The position numbers and the translations under genes are program-made. A stretch of DNA of 37,275 nucleotides from CAYOHG01 sp964465125. GTDB taxonomy: Bacteria; Planctomycetota; Phycisphaerae; UBA1845; Fen-1342. The DNA lies in the NCBI GenBank assembly GCA_964465125.1, contig CAYXIO010000039.1:1-37275 (forward strand). The letters are read 5' to 3'. Below are positions 17,617 to 25,523 of this stretch, one piece after another (positions within the stretch are counted from its first letter, which is position 1; each line of letters begins with the position of its first letter). A model generated the notes under the pieces. The model saw nothing but the letters and a program-made list of their open reading frames with translations. It was not told where the DNA came from and searched no databases.

Positions 17617-18107
17617 GTCGATCCCCTCTCTGCCGAGTGGACTCTGGATGACCTTGCCCCGTCGCCGTGCGTCCTGCGCTCCCGCCGAACCCCGCGCGCC
17701 GTGGCGCGCTCGAGCAGCGCGATGTTGCCGCGCTCGTTTCGTCGTCCCGTGTCGCGAAAGCCGAGCCTCTCGTAAAACCCGCGCGGATCGCCGGTGCTCA
17801 TGTCGAGCTTCGCCCGCACGCGCTGCGCGCCGCTGCGCTCGACCAGCGCGCGCCCGATCTGCAAACCCCGGTAGGCCGGATGCACCAGTGCGTTGACCAG
17901 CGTGCTTCCGCCGGTCGTGATCGCCACGCCGACCAGCACCGAATCGATTTCCGCCACCCACACGCCGTGATGCCGCCCGCGCACCATCTCCTCGATCTGC
18001 CCGCGCCGCAGGAAGTAGTCGCGCCGCAGCACGCTGTCGAAGAAGAACCCCAGCGGCGCCAGGTCGCTCGTCCGCGCCTCGCGCACCGTCAGCGGCGAAG
18101 CGCTCAT
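17613..18107 (-). CDS. GNAT family N-acetyltransferase embedded in phage head operon
   Basis: The 164-residue protein shows the acetyl-CoA-binding motif A of GNAT enzymes (VNALVHPAYRGLQIGRALVE, about 71-90) and a later GFYERLGF motif B element. Its ATG overlaps the portal stop codon (ATGA) and its stop overlaps the protease start (GTGA), so it is translationally coupled between two structural genes. That position is normally taken by gp30/MuF-like genes in Mu. Substrate unknown; acetylation of a capsid protein or of a metabolite are both possible. The C-terminal 30 residues are Arg/Ser-rich and probably disordered. Confidence 0.88.
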   Translation of the reverse strand: MSASPLTVREARTSDLAPLGFFFDSVLRRDYFLRRGQIEEMVRGRHHGVWVAEIDSVLVGVAITTGGSTLVNALVHPAYRGLQIGRALVERSGAQRVRAKLDMSTGDPRGFYERLGFRDTGRRNERGNIALLERATARGVRRERRTHGDGARSSRVHSAERGST

Positions 18108-19393
18108 GGACTCACCCGCGGCGCCAGGGTCGGCTCATCGCTCGTCGCTTCCGGAATGCCCAGCGCCCGGTGCGCCCAGCGCCGCGGCACGCGCAGCCCC
18201 AGCTCGTGCACCGCCGCCGAGAGCGTCGTCGCCAGCCGGGCTGAATCGAAAGACTGAATCAGCGAGCGCCGAAACATCGGCACCGGCGTGGCGTCGTCGA
18301 AGCGTGCCAGCACCAGCGGTCGCAGCACGTCCCGCCGAAGGCTCTGCCCTTCATCCGCGATGTCGTCGACCAGCAGGTCCTCGCGCACACGGTCGTGAAT
18401 CTCCGCCGCCGCCCGCGACCCGGTCTGCCGCACGTCCGTCGTCAGGTGCTGACCCAGCCACAGAATGGTGACCTCGGTGTTGCAGTAGTCCTGCAAAGGC
18501 AGGTACGGCTTGTCGCCGCCGCGTGTCGATTCGAGCATCTGCAATTCGACGTTCTTGCTCACGGCCGCAACGGCGTCCGTCCCCAGCGCCTCGAGCATCT
18601 TCAGCAGTTGCTGCTTGTCCGCTTCGGGCGTGCCGGGCTCGAAGCGCGCCACGCGCACCGGCATCCCGGCAACCTGCGAGTAGATCAGCCAGTCCTTGAA
18701 GCTCAGGCTTTGGGCCACGTACAGCAGCACGCTGGCGCGCAGCAGCCCGCCGTCGAAGTTGCGCCCGGGCCGCGAGCGCGGGCGGTGCACCAGCCACTTC
18801 AGCGGCTGCTCGTCCAGCGCCACGCCGTAGACCGGCTCGTCCTCCGTTCGCACGCGCAGCCGCCAGGGTTCGTTCGGGTCGCTGACGATGCGCGGGCCGG
18901 GCACCGGCACCAAGTCGATCAGTCGTGACCGCTCCCAGATCAGCTCAACGACCGAGACGCCGTGCCCCAGCGCGCTGGCGAGGTGATCCAGCGCCTCGGA
19001 GAACCGATCCAGTCCCAGCAGCGCGTCGCGGCAATACGCGGCGGCGGCTTCGGCGCGCCGTGCGGCCCGCGGCGCGTCGGCGATCGGCGGGGGCAGCACT
19101 TCCCACTCCAGGCCGGTCAGCGCCAGCCGGCGCGTCGCCTCGACCGCCGCGAGGCGCGGCCATTTCTGCAGCATCTCGTCGAAAAGCTCGAACTGAGTCG
19201 CCGGGGCGCCGGCGTCCGCGGCTTGCAGGATCGCCAGGGCGCGCCCCGGAGTGAGTCCGACCGTCGGGTAGCTTCGCAGCCAGTCTTCGCGCCAGGGCCG
19301 GATTACGGGTTGCCGGCTGGCCCGTCGTCGCCGCCGCGCGCCCAGCGCCTCGCCCAGCAGCCGCAGCGACATGAATTGGGTCCAGGGGATCAT
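18104..19393 (-). CDS. Mu-like portal protein (DUF935, gp29 family)
   Basis: The 429-residue protein matches the DUF935 portal family: LTPGRALAILQAADAG and LFDEMLQKWPRLAAVEATRRLALTGLEWEV near the N-terminus, DHLASALGHGVSVVELIWE, then WLVHRPRSRPGRNFDGGLLRASVLLYVAQSLSFKDWLIYSQVAGMPVRV, and a C-terminal helical segment. Portals form the dodecameric ring through which DNA is packaged. It is the first gene of the operon, with CCGGAG upstream of the ATG, and no terminase gene precedes it; moaB lies divergently about 200 bp away. The intervening 19394-19593 is the only room for the operon promoter and has an AT-rich patch at 19468-19485. Confidence 0.92.
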   Translation of the reverse strand: MIPWTQFMSLRLLGEALGARRRRRASRQPVIRPWREDWLRSYPTVGLTPGRALAILQAADAGAPATQFELFDEMLQKWPRLAAVEATRRLALTGLEWEVLPPPIADAPRAARRAEAAAAYCRDALLGLDRFSEALDHLASALGHGVSVVELIWERSRLIDLVPVPGPRIVSDPNEPWRLRVRTEDEPVYGVALDEQPLKWLVHRPRSRPGRNFDGGLLRASVLLYVAQSLSFKDWLIYSQVAGMPVRVARFEPGTPEADKQQLLKMLEALGTDAVAAVSKNVELQMLESTRGGDKPYLPLQDYCNTEVTILWLGQHLTTDVRQTGSRAAAEIHDRVREDLLVDDIADEGQSLRRDVLRPLVLARFDDATPVPMFRRSLIQSFDSARLATTLSAAVHELGLRVPRRWAHRALGIPEATSDEPTLAPRVSP

Positions 19394-19593
19394 GCGACCA
19401 GTCTCCGGTCATGTGCGGCGCGGCGTTCAGCGGCCGGCGCCCGCGACACATCCGAACTCTAGCCCGAAAACATAGAAAATCTAGAACAGGGCCGCGCCCA
19501 AGCGCTCCCGGGCGCGCCCTGCCGCCCTTCTGTCGCCTCCTGCGCCGCCCACCCCTGTTCCCTGACCCCGTCTCCCCCGCCTACACTCCTGCC

Positions 19594-20070
19594 ATGCCCA
19601 CACGCGCCGTCGTCCTCACCATCTCCGATCGCTGCGCCGCCGGCGCCGCCGAGGACCGCTCCGGACCCGCCCTGATCGAGCACCTCGACGACCTGCACGC
19701 CAGCCTGATTCACCGCGAGATCATCCCCGACGACGCCGACCGCATCGCCGCCGCCGTCGCCGCCTGGATCGGCCGCTGCGACGTCATCCTCGCCACCGGC
19801 GGCACCGGCGTCGCCAAACGCGACGTCACGCCCGACGCCATCCAACCGCTCATCGAGCGGCCGCTGCCCGGCTTCGGCGAGGCGATGCGCATGAGCGTCT
19901 TCCCGCGCAACCCGCTCTCCGTGCTTTCCCGCGCGGGCGCCGGAATCGCCAGCGCCACGCTCATTGTCTGGCTGCCCGGCTCACCACGCGCCTGCCAGGA
20001 GTGCATCCAGTCGCTCGCGCCTGCGATTCAACACGTCGTCGCTTTCCTGGGCGGCACAACGCCGCATTGA
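19594..20070 (+). CDS. moaB: MoaB/Mog-type molybdopterin biosynthesis protein
   Basis: A 158-residue cytoplasmic protein with the MoaB/MogA fold. Its signature is ILATGGTGVAKRDVTPDAI (about 65-83), containing the TGGTG and RDxTP elements that bind molybdopterin, and it ends with the usual LPGSPRACQECI segment. Members adenylylate molybdopterin before molybdenum insertion. Its separation from other moa/moe genes here prevents a firm choice between MoaB and Mog. ATG 19594 is the first start that gives the family length. Confidence 0.87.
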   Translation: MPTRAVVLTISDRCAAGAAEDRSGPALIEHLDDLHASLIHREIIPDDADRIAAAVAAWIGRCDVILATGGTGVAKRDVTPDAIQPLIERPLPGFGEAMRMSVFPRNPLSVLSRAGAGIASATLIVWLPGSPRACQECIQSLAPAIQHVVAFLGGTTPH

Positions 20071-20100
20071 TCGACGCGCCCGGGCGCCCGCCCGGCGAAA

Positions 20101-20119
20101 CGCCTGGCGCGCCCAGGCG
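20101..20119. terminator. Hairpin between convergent genes
   Basis: CGCCTGG (20101-20107) and CCAGGCG (20113-20119) form a 7-bp stem with a 5-base loop in the gap between moaB and the B12/MeaB fusion gene, which converge here. No T-tract accompanies it. It could stop both transcripts with Rho. Confidence 0.35.
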
Positions 20120-20210
20120 CCCCATACGCGCGCGCCAGACCGGATTGGAGAGTGAGGATTGTGCCGGGAATGCGCCCGGCTTCCGCCGCGGTTTTCGATC
20201 CGTTCCGCCG

Positions 20211-21326
20211 CTACCCGTGCGAGCCCGCCAGCTTCTGCTCAACCCACTGCCGCAGAGGCTCAAACCCCTCCTCGCGCAGCGCGCTGACCGGCCAGAGCGG
20301 CCGCTGATCCGGAATCGAGTCCCGCAGCTCCTTGATCGTGCGGTCCGCGCCCGGCAAATCGGCCTTGTTCACCACGAATCCCGTCGCGATCTCGACCACG
20401 CCGGCCTTTTCGAACTGAATCGCGTCCCCGGCGCTGGGCATCAGCAGCAGCAGGACCTCGTCGGCGATCTTCCGCACCGCGACGTCGTTCTGCCCCGCGC
20501 CCACCGTCTCGATCAGCACAATCGGGTACCCGGCCGCCGCCAGCAGCTTCGCAACTTCGCCCGTATTCGGCCCCAACCCGCCGGACTCGCCGCCCGACGC
20601 CAGGCTTCGGACAAACAACCCCTCGTCCGGCTCGGCCCGCATCATCCGCAGCCGATCGCCGAGCAGCGATCCGCCCGTCAATGGGCTGCTCGGGTCGACC
20701 GCGACCACTGCGACGCGATGCCCGGCGTCGCGAAGTTGACGCGCCAGCTTCCCGATGAATGTGCTCTTCCCAACCCCCGGCGCCCCCGTGACGCCGATGA
20801 ACACCGCCCGGCTAGGAACCACCGGCCCCACTCGATCACTGCGCCCGAGCATGGTCCAGGTCAGCGCCCGCGCCAGGCCTCGCGTGGTGGCAAGGTCCGG
20901 CGCGCCGGGCTCCGCTTCCACCCGCTCACGCCGCCGCGCCGCCAGCGTGCGAATCGAGTCGATGATGGCCTGCATCGGCGTTCCCGGATTGAAGACCCCC
21001 GCAACGCCGGCTTCGTACAGCGGCTGCTGGTCCTGCTCGGGAATGATCCCGCCCACCACCACCGGCATGTCCCCAATCCCGGCCTCGCGGCACAGCCGAA
21101 CCACCTCCGGCATGATGGTGAGATGCGCGGCCGAAAGCAGGCTGACACCCAGCACGTCAACGTCTTCCTGCAATGCGGCATGGACGGTCGACTGCGGCGT
21201 CTGCCACAGCCCGGTGTAGATGACCTCCATCCCTGCGTCGCGCAGGTTTCGCACAATCAGCTTTGCGCCGCGATCGTGCCCGTCGAGTCCGATCTTGGAG
21301 ATCAGCACGCGGATCGGTCGAGACAT
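20211..21326 (-). CDS. Cobalamin-binding domain fused to MeaB-type GTPase
   Basis: The 371-residue product joins two parts usually encoded separately. Residues 1-130 are the B12-binding domain of a methylmalonyl-CoA mutase small subunit, with the base-off ligand motif DGHDRG (15-20), SLLSAAH and VVVGGIIPEQD. Residues about 150-371 are a MeaB/ArgK-type GTPase chaperone: P-loop GAPGVGKST (181-189), DPSSP (211-215), ETVGAGQND (273-281) and NKAD (320-323). In metabolism such GTPases protect and reload B12 mutases. The arrangement equals the N-terminal half of IcmF (B12 domain plus G-protein) without the substrate-binding half. ATG 21326 has GGGAGG upstream. No mutase large subunit is in this window. 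Confidence 0.93.
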   Translation of the reverse strand: MSRPIRVLISKIGLDGHDRGAKLIVRNLRDAGMEVIYTGLWQTPQSTVHAALQEDVDVLGVSLLSAAHLTIMPEVVRLCREAGIGDMPVVVGGIIPEQDQQPLYEAGVAGVFNPGTPMQAIIDSIRTLAARRRERVEAEPGAPDLATTRGLARALTWTMLGRSDRVGPVVPSRAVFIGVTGAPGVGKSTFIGKLARQLRDAGHRVAVVAVDPSSPLTGGSLLGDRLRMMRAEPDEGLFVRSLASGGESGGLGPNTGEVAKLLAAAGYPIVLIETVGAGQNDVAVRKIADEVLLLLMPSAGDAIQFEKAGVVEIATGFVVNKADLPGADRTIKELRDSIPDQRPLWPVSALREEGFEPLRQWVEQKLAGSHG

Positions 21327-21493
21327 CACGCCTCCCGAGGGTTGACACAGTCCGAACGTGCCTCGCCGGGCGCGTTGGCCGCCGCGCCCCAACGCGCGGC
21401 CGGGCCGAACCCGCCGACCCGAAGCCCGGTGCCGCGAGCACGAGCGGACCCCGCCGTCGGCACGAGTTCGCCACTCTACTGCCCACGTTCACG

Positions 21494-21522
21494 TTGACAA
21501 GCCGGCGCACCTGTGGCATGCT
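21494..21522 (+). promoter_or_regulatory. Candidate sigma-70 promoter for coaE
   Basis: A perfect TTGACA at 21494-21499 is followed after 17 bases by CATGCT (21517-21522), a weak -10. Transcription would start near 21529, giving a leader of about 114 bases before coaE. The -35 match is strong, the -10 match is three of six. Confidence 0.4.
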
Positions 21523-21642
21523 TCCTATTAGGATTCTCCGCCGCGCCCCTGCGAGGCGCGTCTGCATACGCGGGCATCGCATGCTCGCTTTTGTTCCCGC
21601 TGAAGCCGCTCTGGTCCGTTGTCGGCCGCTCCGTGCGTGTCC

Positions 21643-22275
21643 ATGCGTTCGAAGAAACCCGTCATCGGCCTGTGCGGCGGCATCGGGGCGGGAAAATCGG
21701 CCGTCGCGGCGGCGCTGGTGCGGGCCGGTTGCTGCCTGGTCGACTCGGACGCGATCACGCGGGAAGTCCAGCAACGGCCGGAGGTTGTGAAGGAGTTGCA
21801 ACGCTGGTGGGGAGACCGGGTCGTCGATGCAAACGGCCGGCTCCGGCGCGACGTGGTCTCGCGGATCGTCTTTGAGGATGCCAGCGAGAAACGCCGTCTC
21901 GAGGCTCTGGTGCATCCCTTGATTGCCCGGGTGCGCGAGGATATCATAGCTCTGGGAAGTAAAGACCCCGCGGTTCGAGCCATTGTCCTCGACTCCCCGC
22001 TGCTATTCGAAAGCAACCTCGACCGTTTGTGTGACGCGGTCATATTCGTCGAGGCCGACGAACAGCAACGCCTTGAACGAGTTCAGCGGTCCCGCGGTTG
22101 GGATCACGCGGAGTCGAGACGCCGCGAATCGTGGCAACTGCCCCTGGCAGAAAAACGCGCCCGGGCGACCCACGTGGTCCCGAACCGGGGCGACCTCAAT
22201 GAGTTGCACGCGCACGTCGCTTCCGCCTTCGAGCGAATCCTTCAGGCGGCGCAGCGAACCGGCGCAAAACCCTAG
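21643..22275 (+). CDS. coaE: Dephospho-CoA kinase
   Basis: Catalyses the last step of coenzyme A synthesis, phosphorylating dephospho-CoA at the 3'-hydroxyl. The 210-residue protein opens with IGLCGGIGAGKSAVAAAL (P-loop), followed by the CoaE element CLVDSDAITREVQ, LEALVHPLI and LDSPLLFESNLDRLCDAVIFVEAD. ATG 21643 gives the family length; TTG 21619 is an alternative, and neither has a strong ribosome binding site. rho follows 64 bp later on the same strand, so the pair may be one transcript. Confidence 0.95.
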   Translation: MRSKKPVIGLCGGIGAGKSAVAAALVRAGCCLVDSDAITREVQQRPEVVKELQRWWGDRVVDANGRLRRDVVSRIVFEDASEKRRLEALVHPLIARVREDIIALGSKDPAVRAIVLDSPLLFESNLDRLCDAVIFVEADEQQRLERVQRSRGWDHAESRRRESWQLPLAEKRARATHVVPNRGDLNELHAHVASAFERILQAAQRTGAKP

Positions 22276-22339
22276 CCGGACGGCTACGTGGGCGATGGAC
22301 TACGCCCGCCGTCCCATGTCGTGATGGAGTGTCTGAGTC

Positions 22340-23842
22340 ATGGCCAAGCCGTCCGCGAAATCGCGTGGCAAGAAGAAGCTTCAGGATGTGATCGAGAGCA
22401 TTCCTGAGGACGTCACCCCCGTGGTCGACACCGCGGAGGAGGACAGCTCTCGATTCGTCGAGGCCGAGTCGCCGGGCGTCGACGACAACGCCGACGCCGC
22501 CCCCGCCAGGCCGGCTCCCAAGTCCACCGGCGACGAGCCCCCCATCGACAAGGACACCCACGAGAAATACGAGCGCGTCAAGCGCGGCGAGCTGCACATC
22601 ACCGACCTGCAGAAAATGTCCGTCAACGAGCTCCACGACGTCGCCAAAAACGAAGGCATCGAGGAGTTCGTCGGCCTGCCCAAGCAGGAGCTGATCTTCC
22701 AGATTCTCAAGCACCGCATCAACCGCGACGGCCTGCTCTACGGCGAAGGCGTGCTCGAGATCCTCCCCGACGGCTTCGGCTTCCTGCGCAGCCCCGAATA
22801 CAACTACCTGCCCTGTCCCGACGACATCTACGTCAGCCCTTCGCAGATCCGCCGCTTCGGCCTGCGCAACGGCCACGTCGTCGCCGGACAGATTCGGCCG
22901 CCCAAGGAGAGCGAGCGCTACTTCGCCCTCCTGCGCGTCGAGGCGATCAACTTCCAGAGCCCCGAAGTCGTCACCGAGAAGACCAACTTCGAGGACCTGA
23001 CCCCGCTGCACCCCAACCGCCGCATCTTCCTCGAAACCAGCAAGGCCGAATTCAACATGCGCATCGTCGACCTGGTCACGCCGATCGGCTTCGGCCAGCG
23101 CATGCTGATCGTCGCGCCGCCGCGCACCGGCAAGACCGTCTTGCTCCAGAAGATGGCCAATGCCGTCAGCGCCAATCACGCGGATGCTTACGTCATCATC
23201 CTGTTGATCGACGAGCGCCCCGAGGAAGTCACCGAAATGCAGCGGGCCACCAAAGCCGAGGTCATCAGCTCGACCTTCGACGAGCCCGCCAGCCGACACG
23301 TGCAGGTCGCGGAAATGGTCATCGACAAGGCCAAGCGCCTGGTCGAGTACGGCCAGGACGTCGTCATCTTCCTCGACTCCATCACCCGACTCGCCCGCGC
23401 CTACAACACCGAAGTGCCGCACTCAGGCAAGATCCTCACCGGCGGTGTCGACGCCAATGCCTTGCAGAAGCCCAAACGCTTCTTCGGCGCCGCGCGCAAC
23501 ATCGAGGAGGGCGGCAGCCTCACCATCATCGGCACCGCCCTGGTCGACACCGGCTCGAAGATGGACGAAGTCATCTTTGAAGAGTTCAAAGGCACCGGCA
23601 ACAGCGAGCTGCACCTCGACCGCCGACTGGTCGACAAGCGCGTCTGGCCCGCGATCAACATCGCCGCCAGCGGCACGCGCAAGGAAGAGCTGCTGCTCGA
23701 TCCGAAGGAGCTCGAAAAGGTCTACCTGCTCCGCCGCGTGCTCAGCGACATGAACCCGGTCGAAGCCGTCGAGCTGCTGCGAACGCGCCTGGAAAAGACC
23801 GAGACCAACGGCATCTTCCTGATGACCATGAACCTCGCGTAG
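22340..23842 (+). CDS. rho: Transcription termination factor Rho
   Basis: The hexameric RNA-dependent ATPase that ends transcription of untranslated RNA. This 500-residue form has a charged, disordered N-terminal extension (about 1-75), the Rho N-domain (ITDLQKMSVNELHDVAKNEG), the cold-shock RNA-binding domain (VLEILPDGFGFLRSPEYNYL) and the RecA-type ATPase core with P-loop PPRTGKTVLLQ (about 257). The Q- and R-loop region includes FLDSITRLARAYN and GGSLTIIGTALVDTGSKMDEVIFEEFKGTGN. GGAG lies upstream of the ATG. The acidic extension is typical of high-GC and planctomycete Rho proteins. Confidence 0.98.
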   Translation: MAKPSAKSRGKKKLQDVIESIPEDVTPVVDTAEEDSSRFVEAESPGVDDNADAAPARPAPKSTGDEPPIDKDTHEKYERVKRGELHITDLQKMSVNELHDVAKNEGIEEFVGLPKQELIFQILKHRINRDGLLYGEGVLEILPDGFGFLRSPEYNYLPCPDDIYVSPSQIRRFGLRNGHVVAGQIRPPKESERYFALLRVEAINFQSPEVVTEKTNFEDLTPLHPNRRIFLETSKAEFNMRIVDLVTPIGFGQRMLIVAPPRTGKTVLLQKMANAVSANHADAYVIILLIDERPEEVTEMQRATKAEVISSTFDEPASRHVQVAEMVIDKAKRLVEYGQDVVIFLDSITRLARAYNTEVPHSGKILTGGVDANALQKPKRFFGAARNIEEGGSLTIIGTALVDTGSKMDEVIFEEFKGTGNSELHLDRRLVDKRVWPAINIAASGTRKEELLLDPKELEKVYLLRRVLSDMNPVEAVELLRTRLEKTETNGIFLMTMNLA

Positions 23843-24227
23843 CACGCGACTTTCGGGTAGGACGGGTCTACAATCCATCGACGTTTCGGCACGGAGTCCC
23901 AACCGGGTTCCGCGCCAGCGCCCCAGGTAGTCCGGCGGTCTCGGGTCACGGGGCTCATATCGTTGAAATCCGCGGTGAAACGGGTTTTCAACTCGTCCGC
24001 GCATTGCCCGGCCGAGTTCGACGGGCTTCCCTCGCCGCACCTGATCTTCCCCCGCCGCACAGGTCCCGCTCTCGCGATGCGTGGTGGGTGGCAGGCTCGC
24101 GTGGGATTCCGCGTGAGCATGCCATCGAGCCTGCGGACCGGCCCGCACGCTCTTGGGGTGGAGAATCGTAACGCGCGCGGCGCCCACGCTACGCGAGGCC
24201 GGTAGGTTGGGGCGGCGCGCGTTCCGC
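23843..24227. other. Intergenic region, no gene recognised
   Basis: About 385 bp between rho and the HEAT-repeat gene, which converge. Short open frames here lack ribosome binding sites and recognisable protein patterns. No clear hairpin with a T-tract was seen. Confidence 0.5.
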
Positions 24228-24849
24228 TCAGTCCGCCGCGCGCGCCAGGCTCATGGCGCGACGCGCCGCTGCGGCGCGTGGATTTTTCCGCTGCCGCCGC
24301 ACAAACTCGAGTACCTCCGGCCGTGCCCGCACCCGTTCCCAGAGCTGCCCCAACGCTTCGAGTGCCCGACCGATCGCGACGTTGCGGCATTCGGGCGTGC
24401 GATAGCTCGCCTGCTCGACCTCGAGCATCGGGCCGAGCAGCACGTCGAGCAGCTCCGGGCGGGCCAGCGCGATTCGGGCCGCCGCGCCGATCCCGTTCGC
24501 CGCACTGACCAGGTCGCTCGCACGAATCATCGCGACAATCTCCGGCACGAGCCGTGTCCAGCCTGTGATCCGAGTCGACCGGCGCCAGCGCCGCGAGCGC
24601 CTGCATGGCGTTCCAGCGCACGATCTTGCTATTGCTGCCCAGCAGGCCCGCGATCCGGTCGAAGTGCGGGTAGACGCGCTGCGGGGCTTTTGCGGCGGAG
24701 GCGACCAGCGCCTTGCCGGCCTCGAAGCGCGCCGTGCCGGTTGGCGCGGCCATGCGGCGCAGGACCGTTTCGAGCTGCGCAGGTGAAAGCAGACGTTGCG
24801 GCGTGCGTTTGCGAGGCTGCGCGCCGCGACGGTGCAATTGCGGGGACAT
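24228..24849 (-). pseudogene. HEAT-repeat protein gene with +1 frameshift
   Basis: The reading starts well: ATG 24849 with TGGAGCC upstream, a basic N-terminus, then a HEAT-like stretch (FDRIAGLLGSNSKIVRWNAMQALAALAPVD, about residues 63-92). Near 24550-24558 the frame loses sense, while the frame one base forward continues the same fold (LVPEIVAMIRASDLVSAANGIGAAARIAL, then NVAIGRALEALGQLWERV) to the stop at 24228. Joining the two gives a coherent protein of about 206 residues. Either one base was inserted, the assembly has an error, or a real frameshift is used; no slippery heptamer is evident at the join. HEAT proteins are scaffolds; the partner is unknown. Confidence 0.65.
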
Positions 24850-25139
24850 GATGGCTCCAACCGCTGCGGAAGTGGCGGGAACTACGCGTGATTCTGACGC
24901 GCCGCAGCGCCGCGTCAGAGCGGAATGTCATTGTAACGCGCGCGAACGTCCCCGGCGCGCAAAGGACGTCGCGACCGTCGAGTGAACGGCGTTCCGGGCG
25001 TCATCGGCCAGGCGGGTGAAGGTCGACCTGCGTTCGGGCAGCGGCCGAAGCAGGCGAGCTTGCAGCGCTGCTTTCCAGTCGGCGGACCCGGTGGCTCGGA
25101 TTTCCGGTCCGGTCCCGCGAACGGCGCGCCATGCGCGCA
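24850..25139. other. Intergenic region, no gene recognised
   Basis: About 290 bp between the start of the HEAT gene and the TPR-like fragment. Several overlapping open frames on both strands are Arg-rich shadows typical of high-GC DNA, without ribosome binding sites. The HEAT gene promoter must lie here, but no convincing hexamers were found. Confidence 0.4.
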
Positions 25140-25283
25140 TCACGACCCGGCGGGTCGCATTCGCTCGCAGAGCGCGATGCATTTCTCGCACTTCGCGGTC
25201 TCGCCGAGCTTTCGGTGCAGGTCGGCGAGCTCGGCGTAGATGAAGTGCGAAGTGACCTCTTCGTCGACCGCAATTTGGAACAT
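25140..25283 (-). pseudogene. TPR-like C-terminal gene fragment
   Basis: A frame ending at TGA 25140 encodes a convincing single TPR-type helix pair: MFQIAVDEEVTSHFIYAEL followed by ADLHRKLGETAKCEKCIALC. The ATG at 25283 has GGCGGAG directly against it, too close to serve as a ribosome binding site. The frame stays open upstream to about 25397 (through AARAEWDRDRESAE), with no good start. It therefore looks like the end of a larger gene whose front is gone, though a 47-residue protein is conceivable. Confidence 0.35.
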
Positions 25284-25422
25284 CTCCGCCGACTCGCGAT
25301 CGCGGTCCCATTCAGCACGCGCCGCACAACACCCCTGCGAGGACGCGGCCCGAAGAGCGCGGTTGCCGAACCCCCCGATGACTGGCGACCCCAGTTACGG
25401 GGAACCCGGAGATCGCACGCGC

Positions 25423-25466
25423 AGAAAAGAGACGGGGCCGGCGCCGCAATGCGGTCCGGTCCCGTC
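25423..25466 (-). terminator. Rho-independent terminator of PEP-CTERM gene
   Basis: GACGGG-CCGG-CCGC at 25431-25448 pairs with GCGG-CCGG-CCCGTC ending at 25466, forming a long GC hairpin with an AAT loop. On the minus strand it is followed by TCTTTTCT (25423-25430). It lies 58 bases past the stop codon of the PEP-CTERM gene. Confidence 0.75.
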
Positions 25467-25523
25467 CCGAAATGCCCACGCCGGCAAGCCGCCTCTGTCC
25501 GTCGCGGCCAGACCGCAAGTCAG

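Larger units (their letters stand above)
12256..19393 (-). mobile_element. Mu-like phage head-module remnant or domesticated operon
   Basis: Eleven consecutive minus-strand genes in the order portal, GNAT, protease/scaffold, decoration-like, major head T, gp35-position small protein, DUF1320 and four small envelope-type proteins. The order of the recognisable head genes matches Mu-like phages. Terminase, MuF-type protein, tail genes, transposase, integrase and repressor are absent, and both flanks are ordinary chromosomal genes. All frames are intact, with good ribosome binding sites. Confidence 0.85.

Noticed and set aside
15550..17775. 741-codon open frame antisense to the decoration and protease genes
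   Set aside because: Arg/His-rich composition typical of antisense shadow; the minus-strand genes have motifs and ribosome binding sites.
20001..21497. 498-codon open frame antisense to the B12/GTPase fusion
   Set aside because: Arg/Pro/His-rich with no pattern; overlaps moaB and the fusion gene.
21513..21875. 120-codon plus-strand frame overlapping coaE
   Set aside because: Hydrophobic start looks like a signal peptide, but the rest is the Arg/Gly-rich shadow of coaE.
22196..23422. 408-codon open frame antisense to rho
   Set aside because: Asp/Val/Leu-rich mirror of rho codons; rho is certain.
23963..24205. 80-codon frame after rho
   Set aside because: No ribosome binding site and no recognisable pattern.
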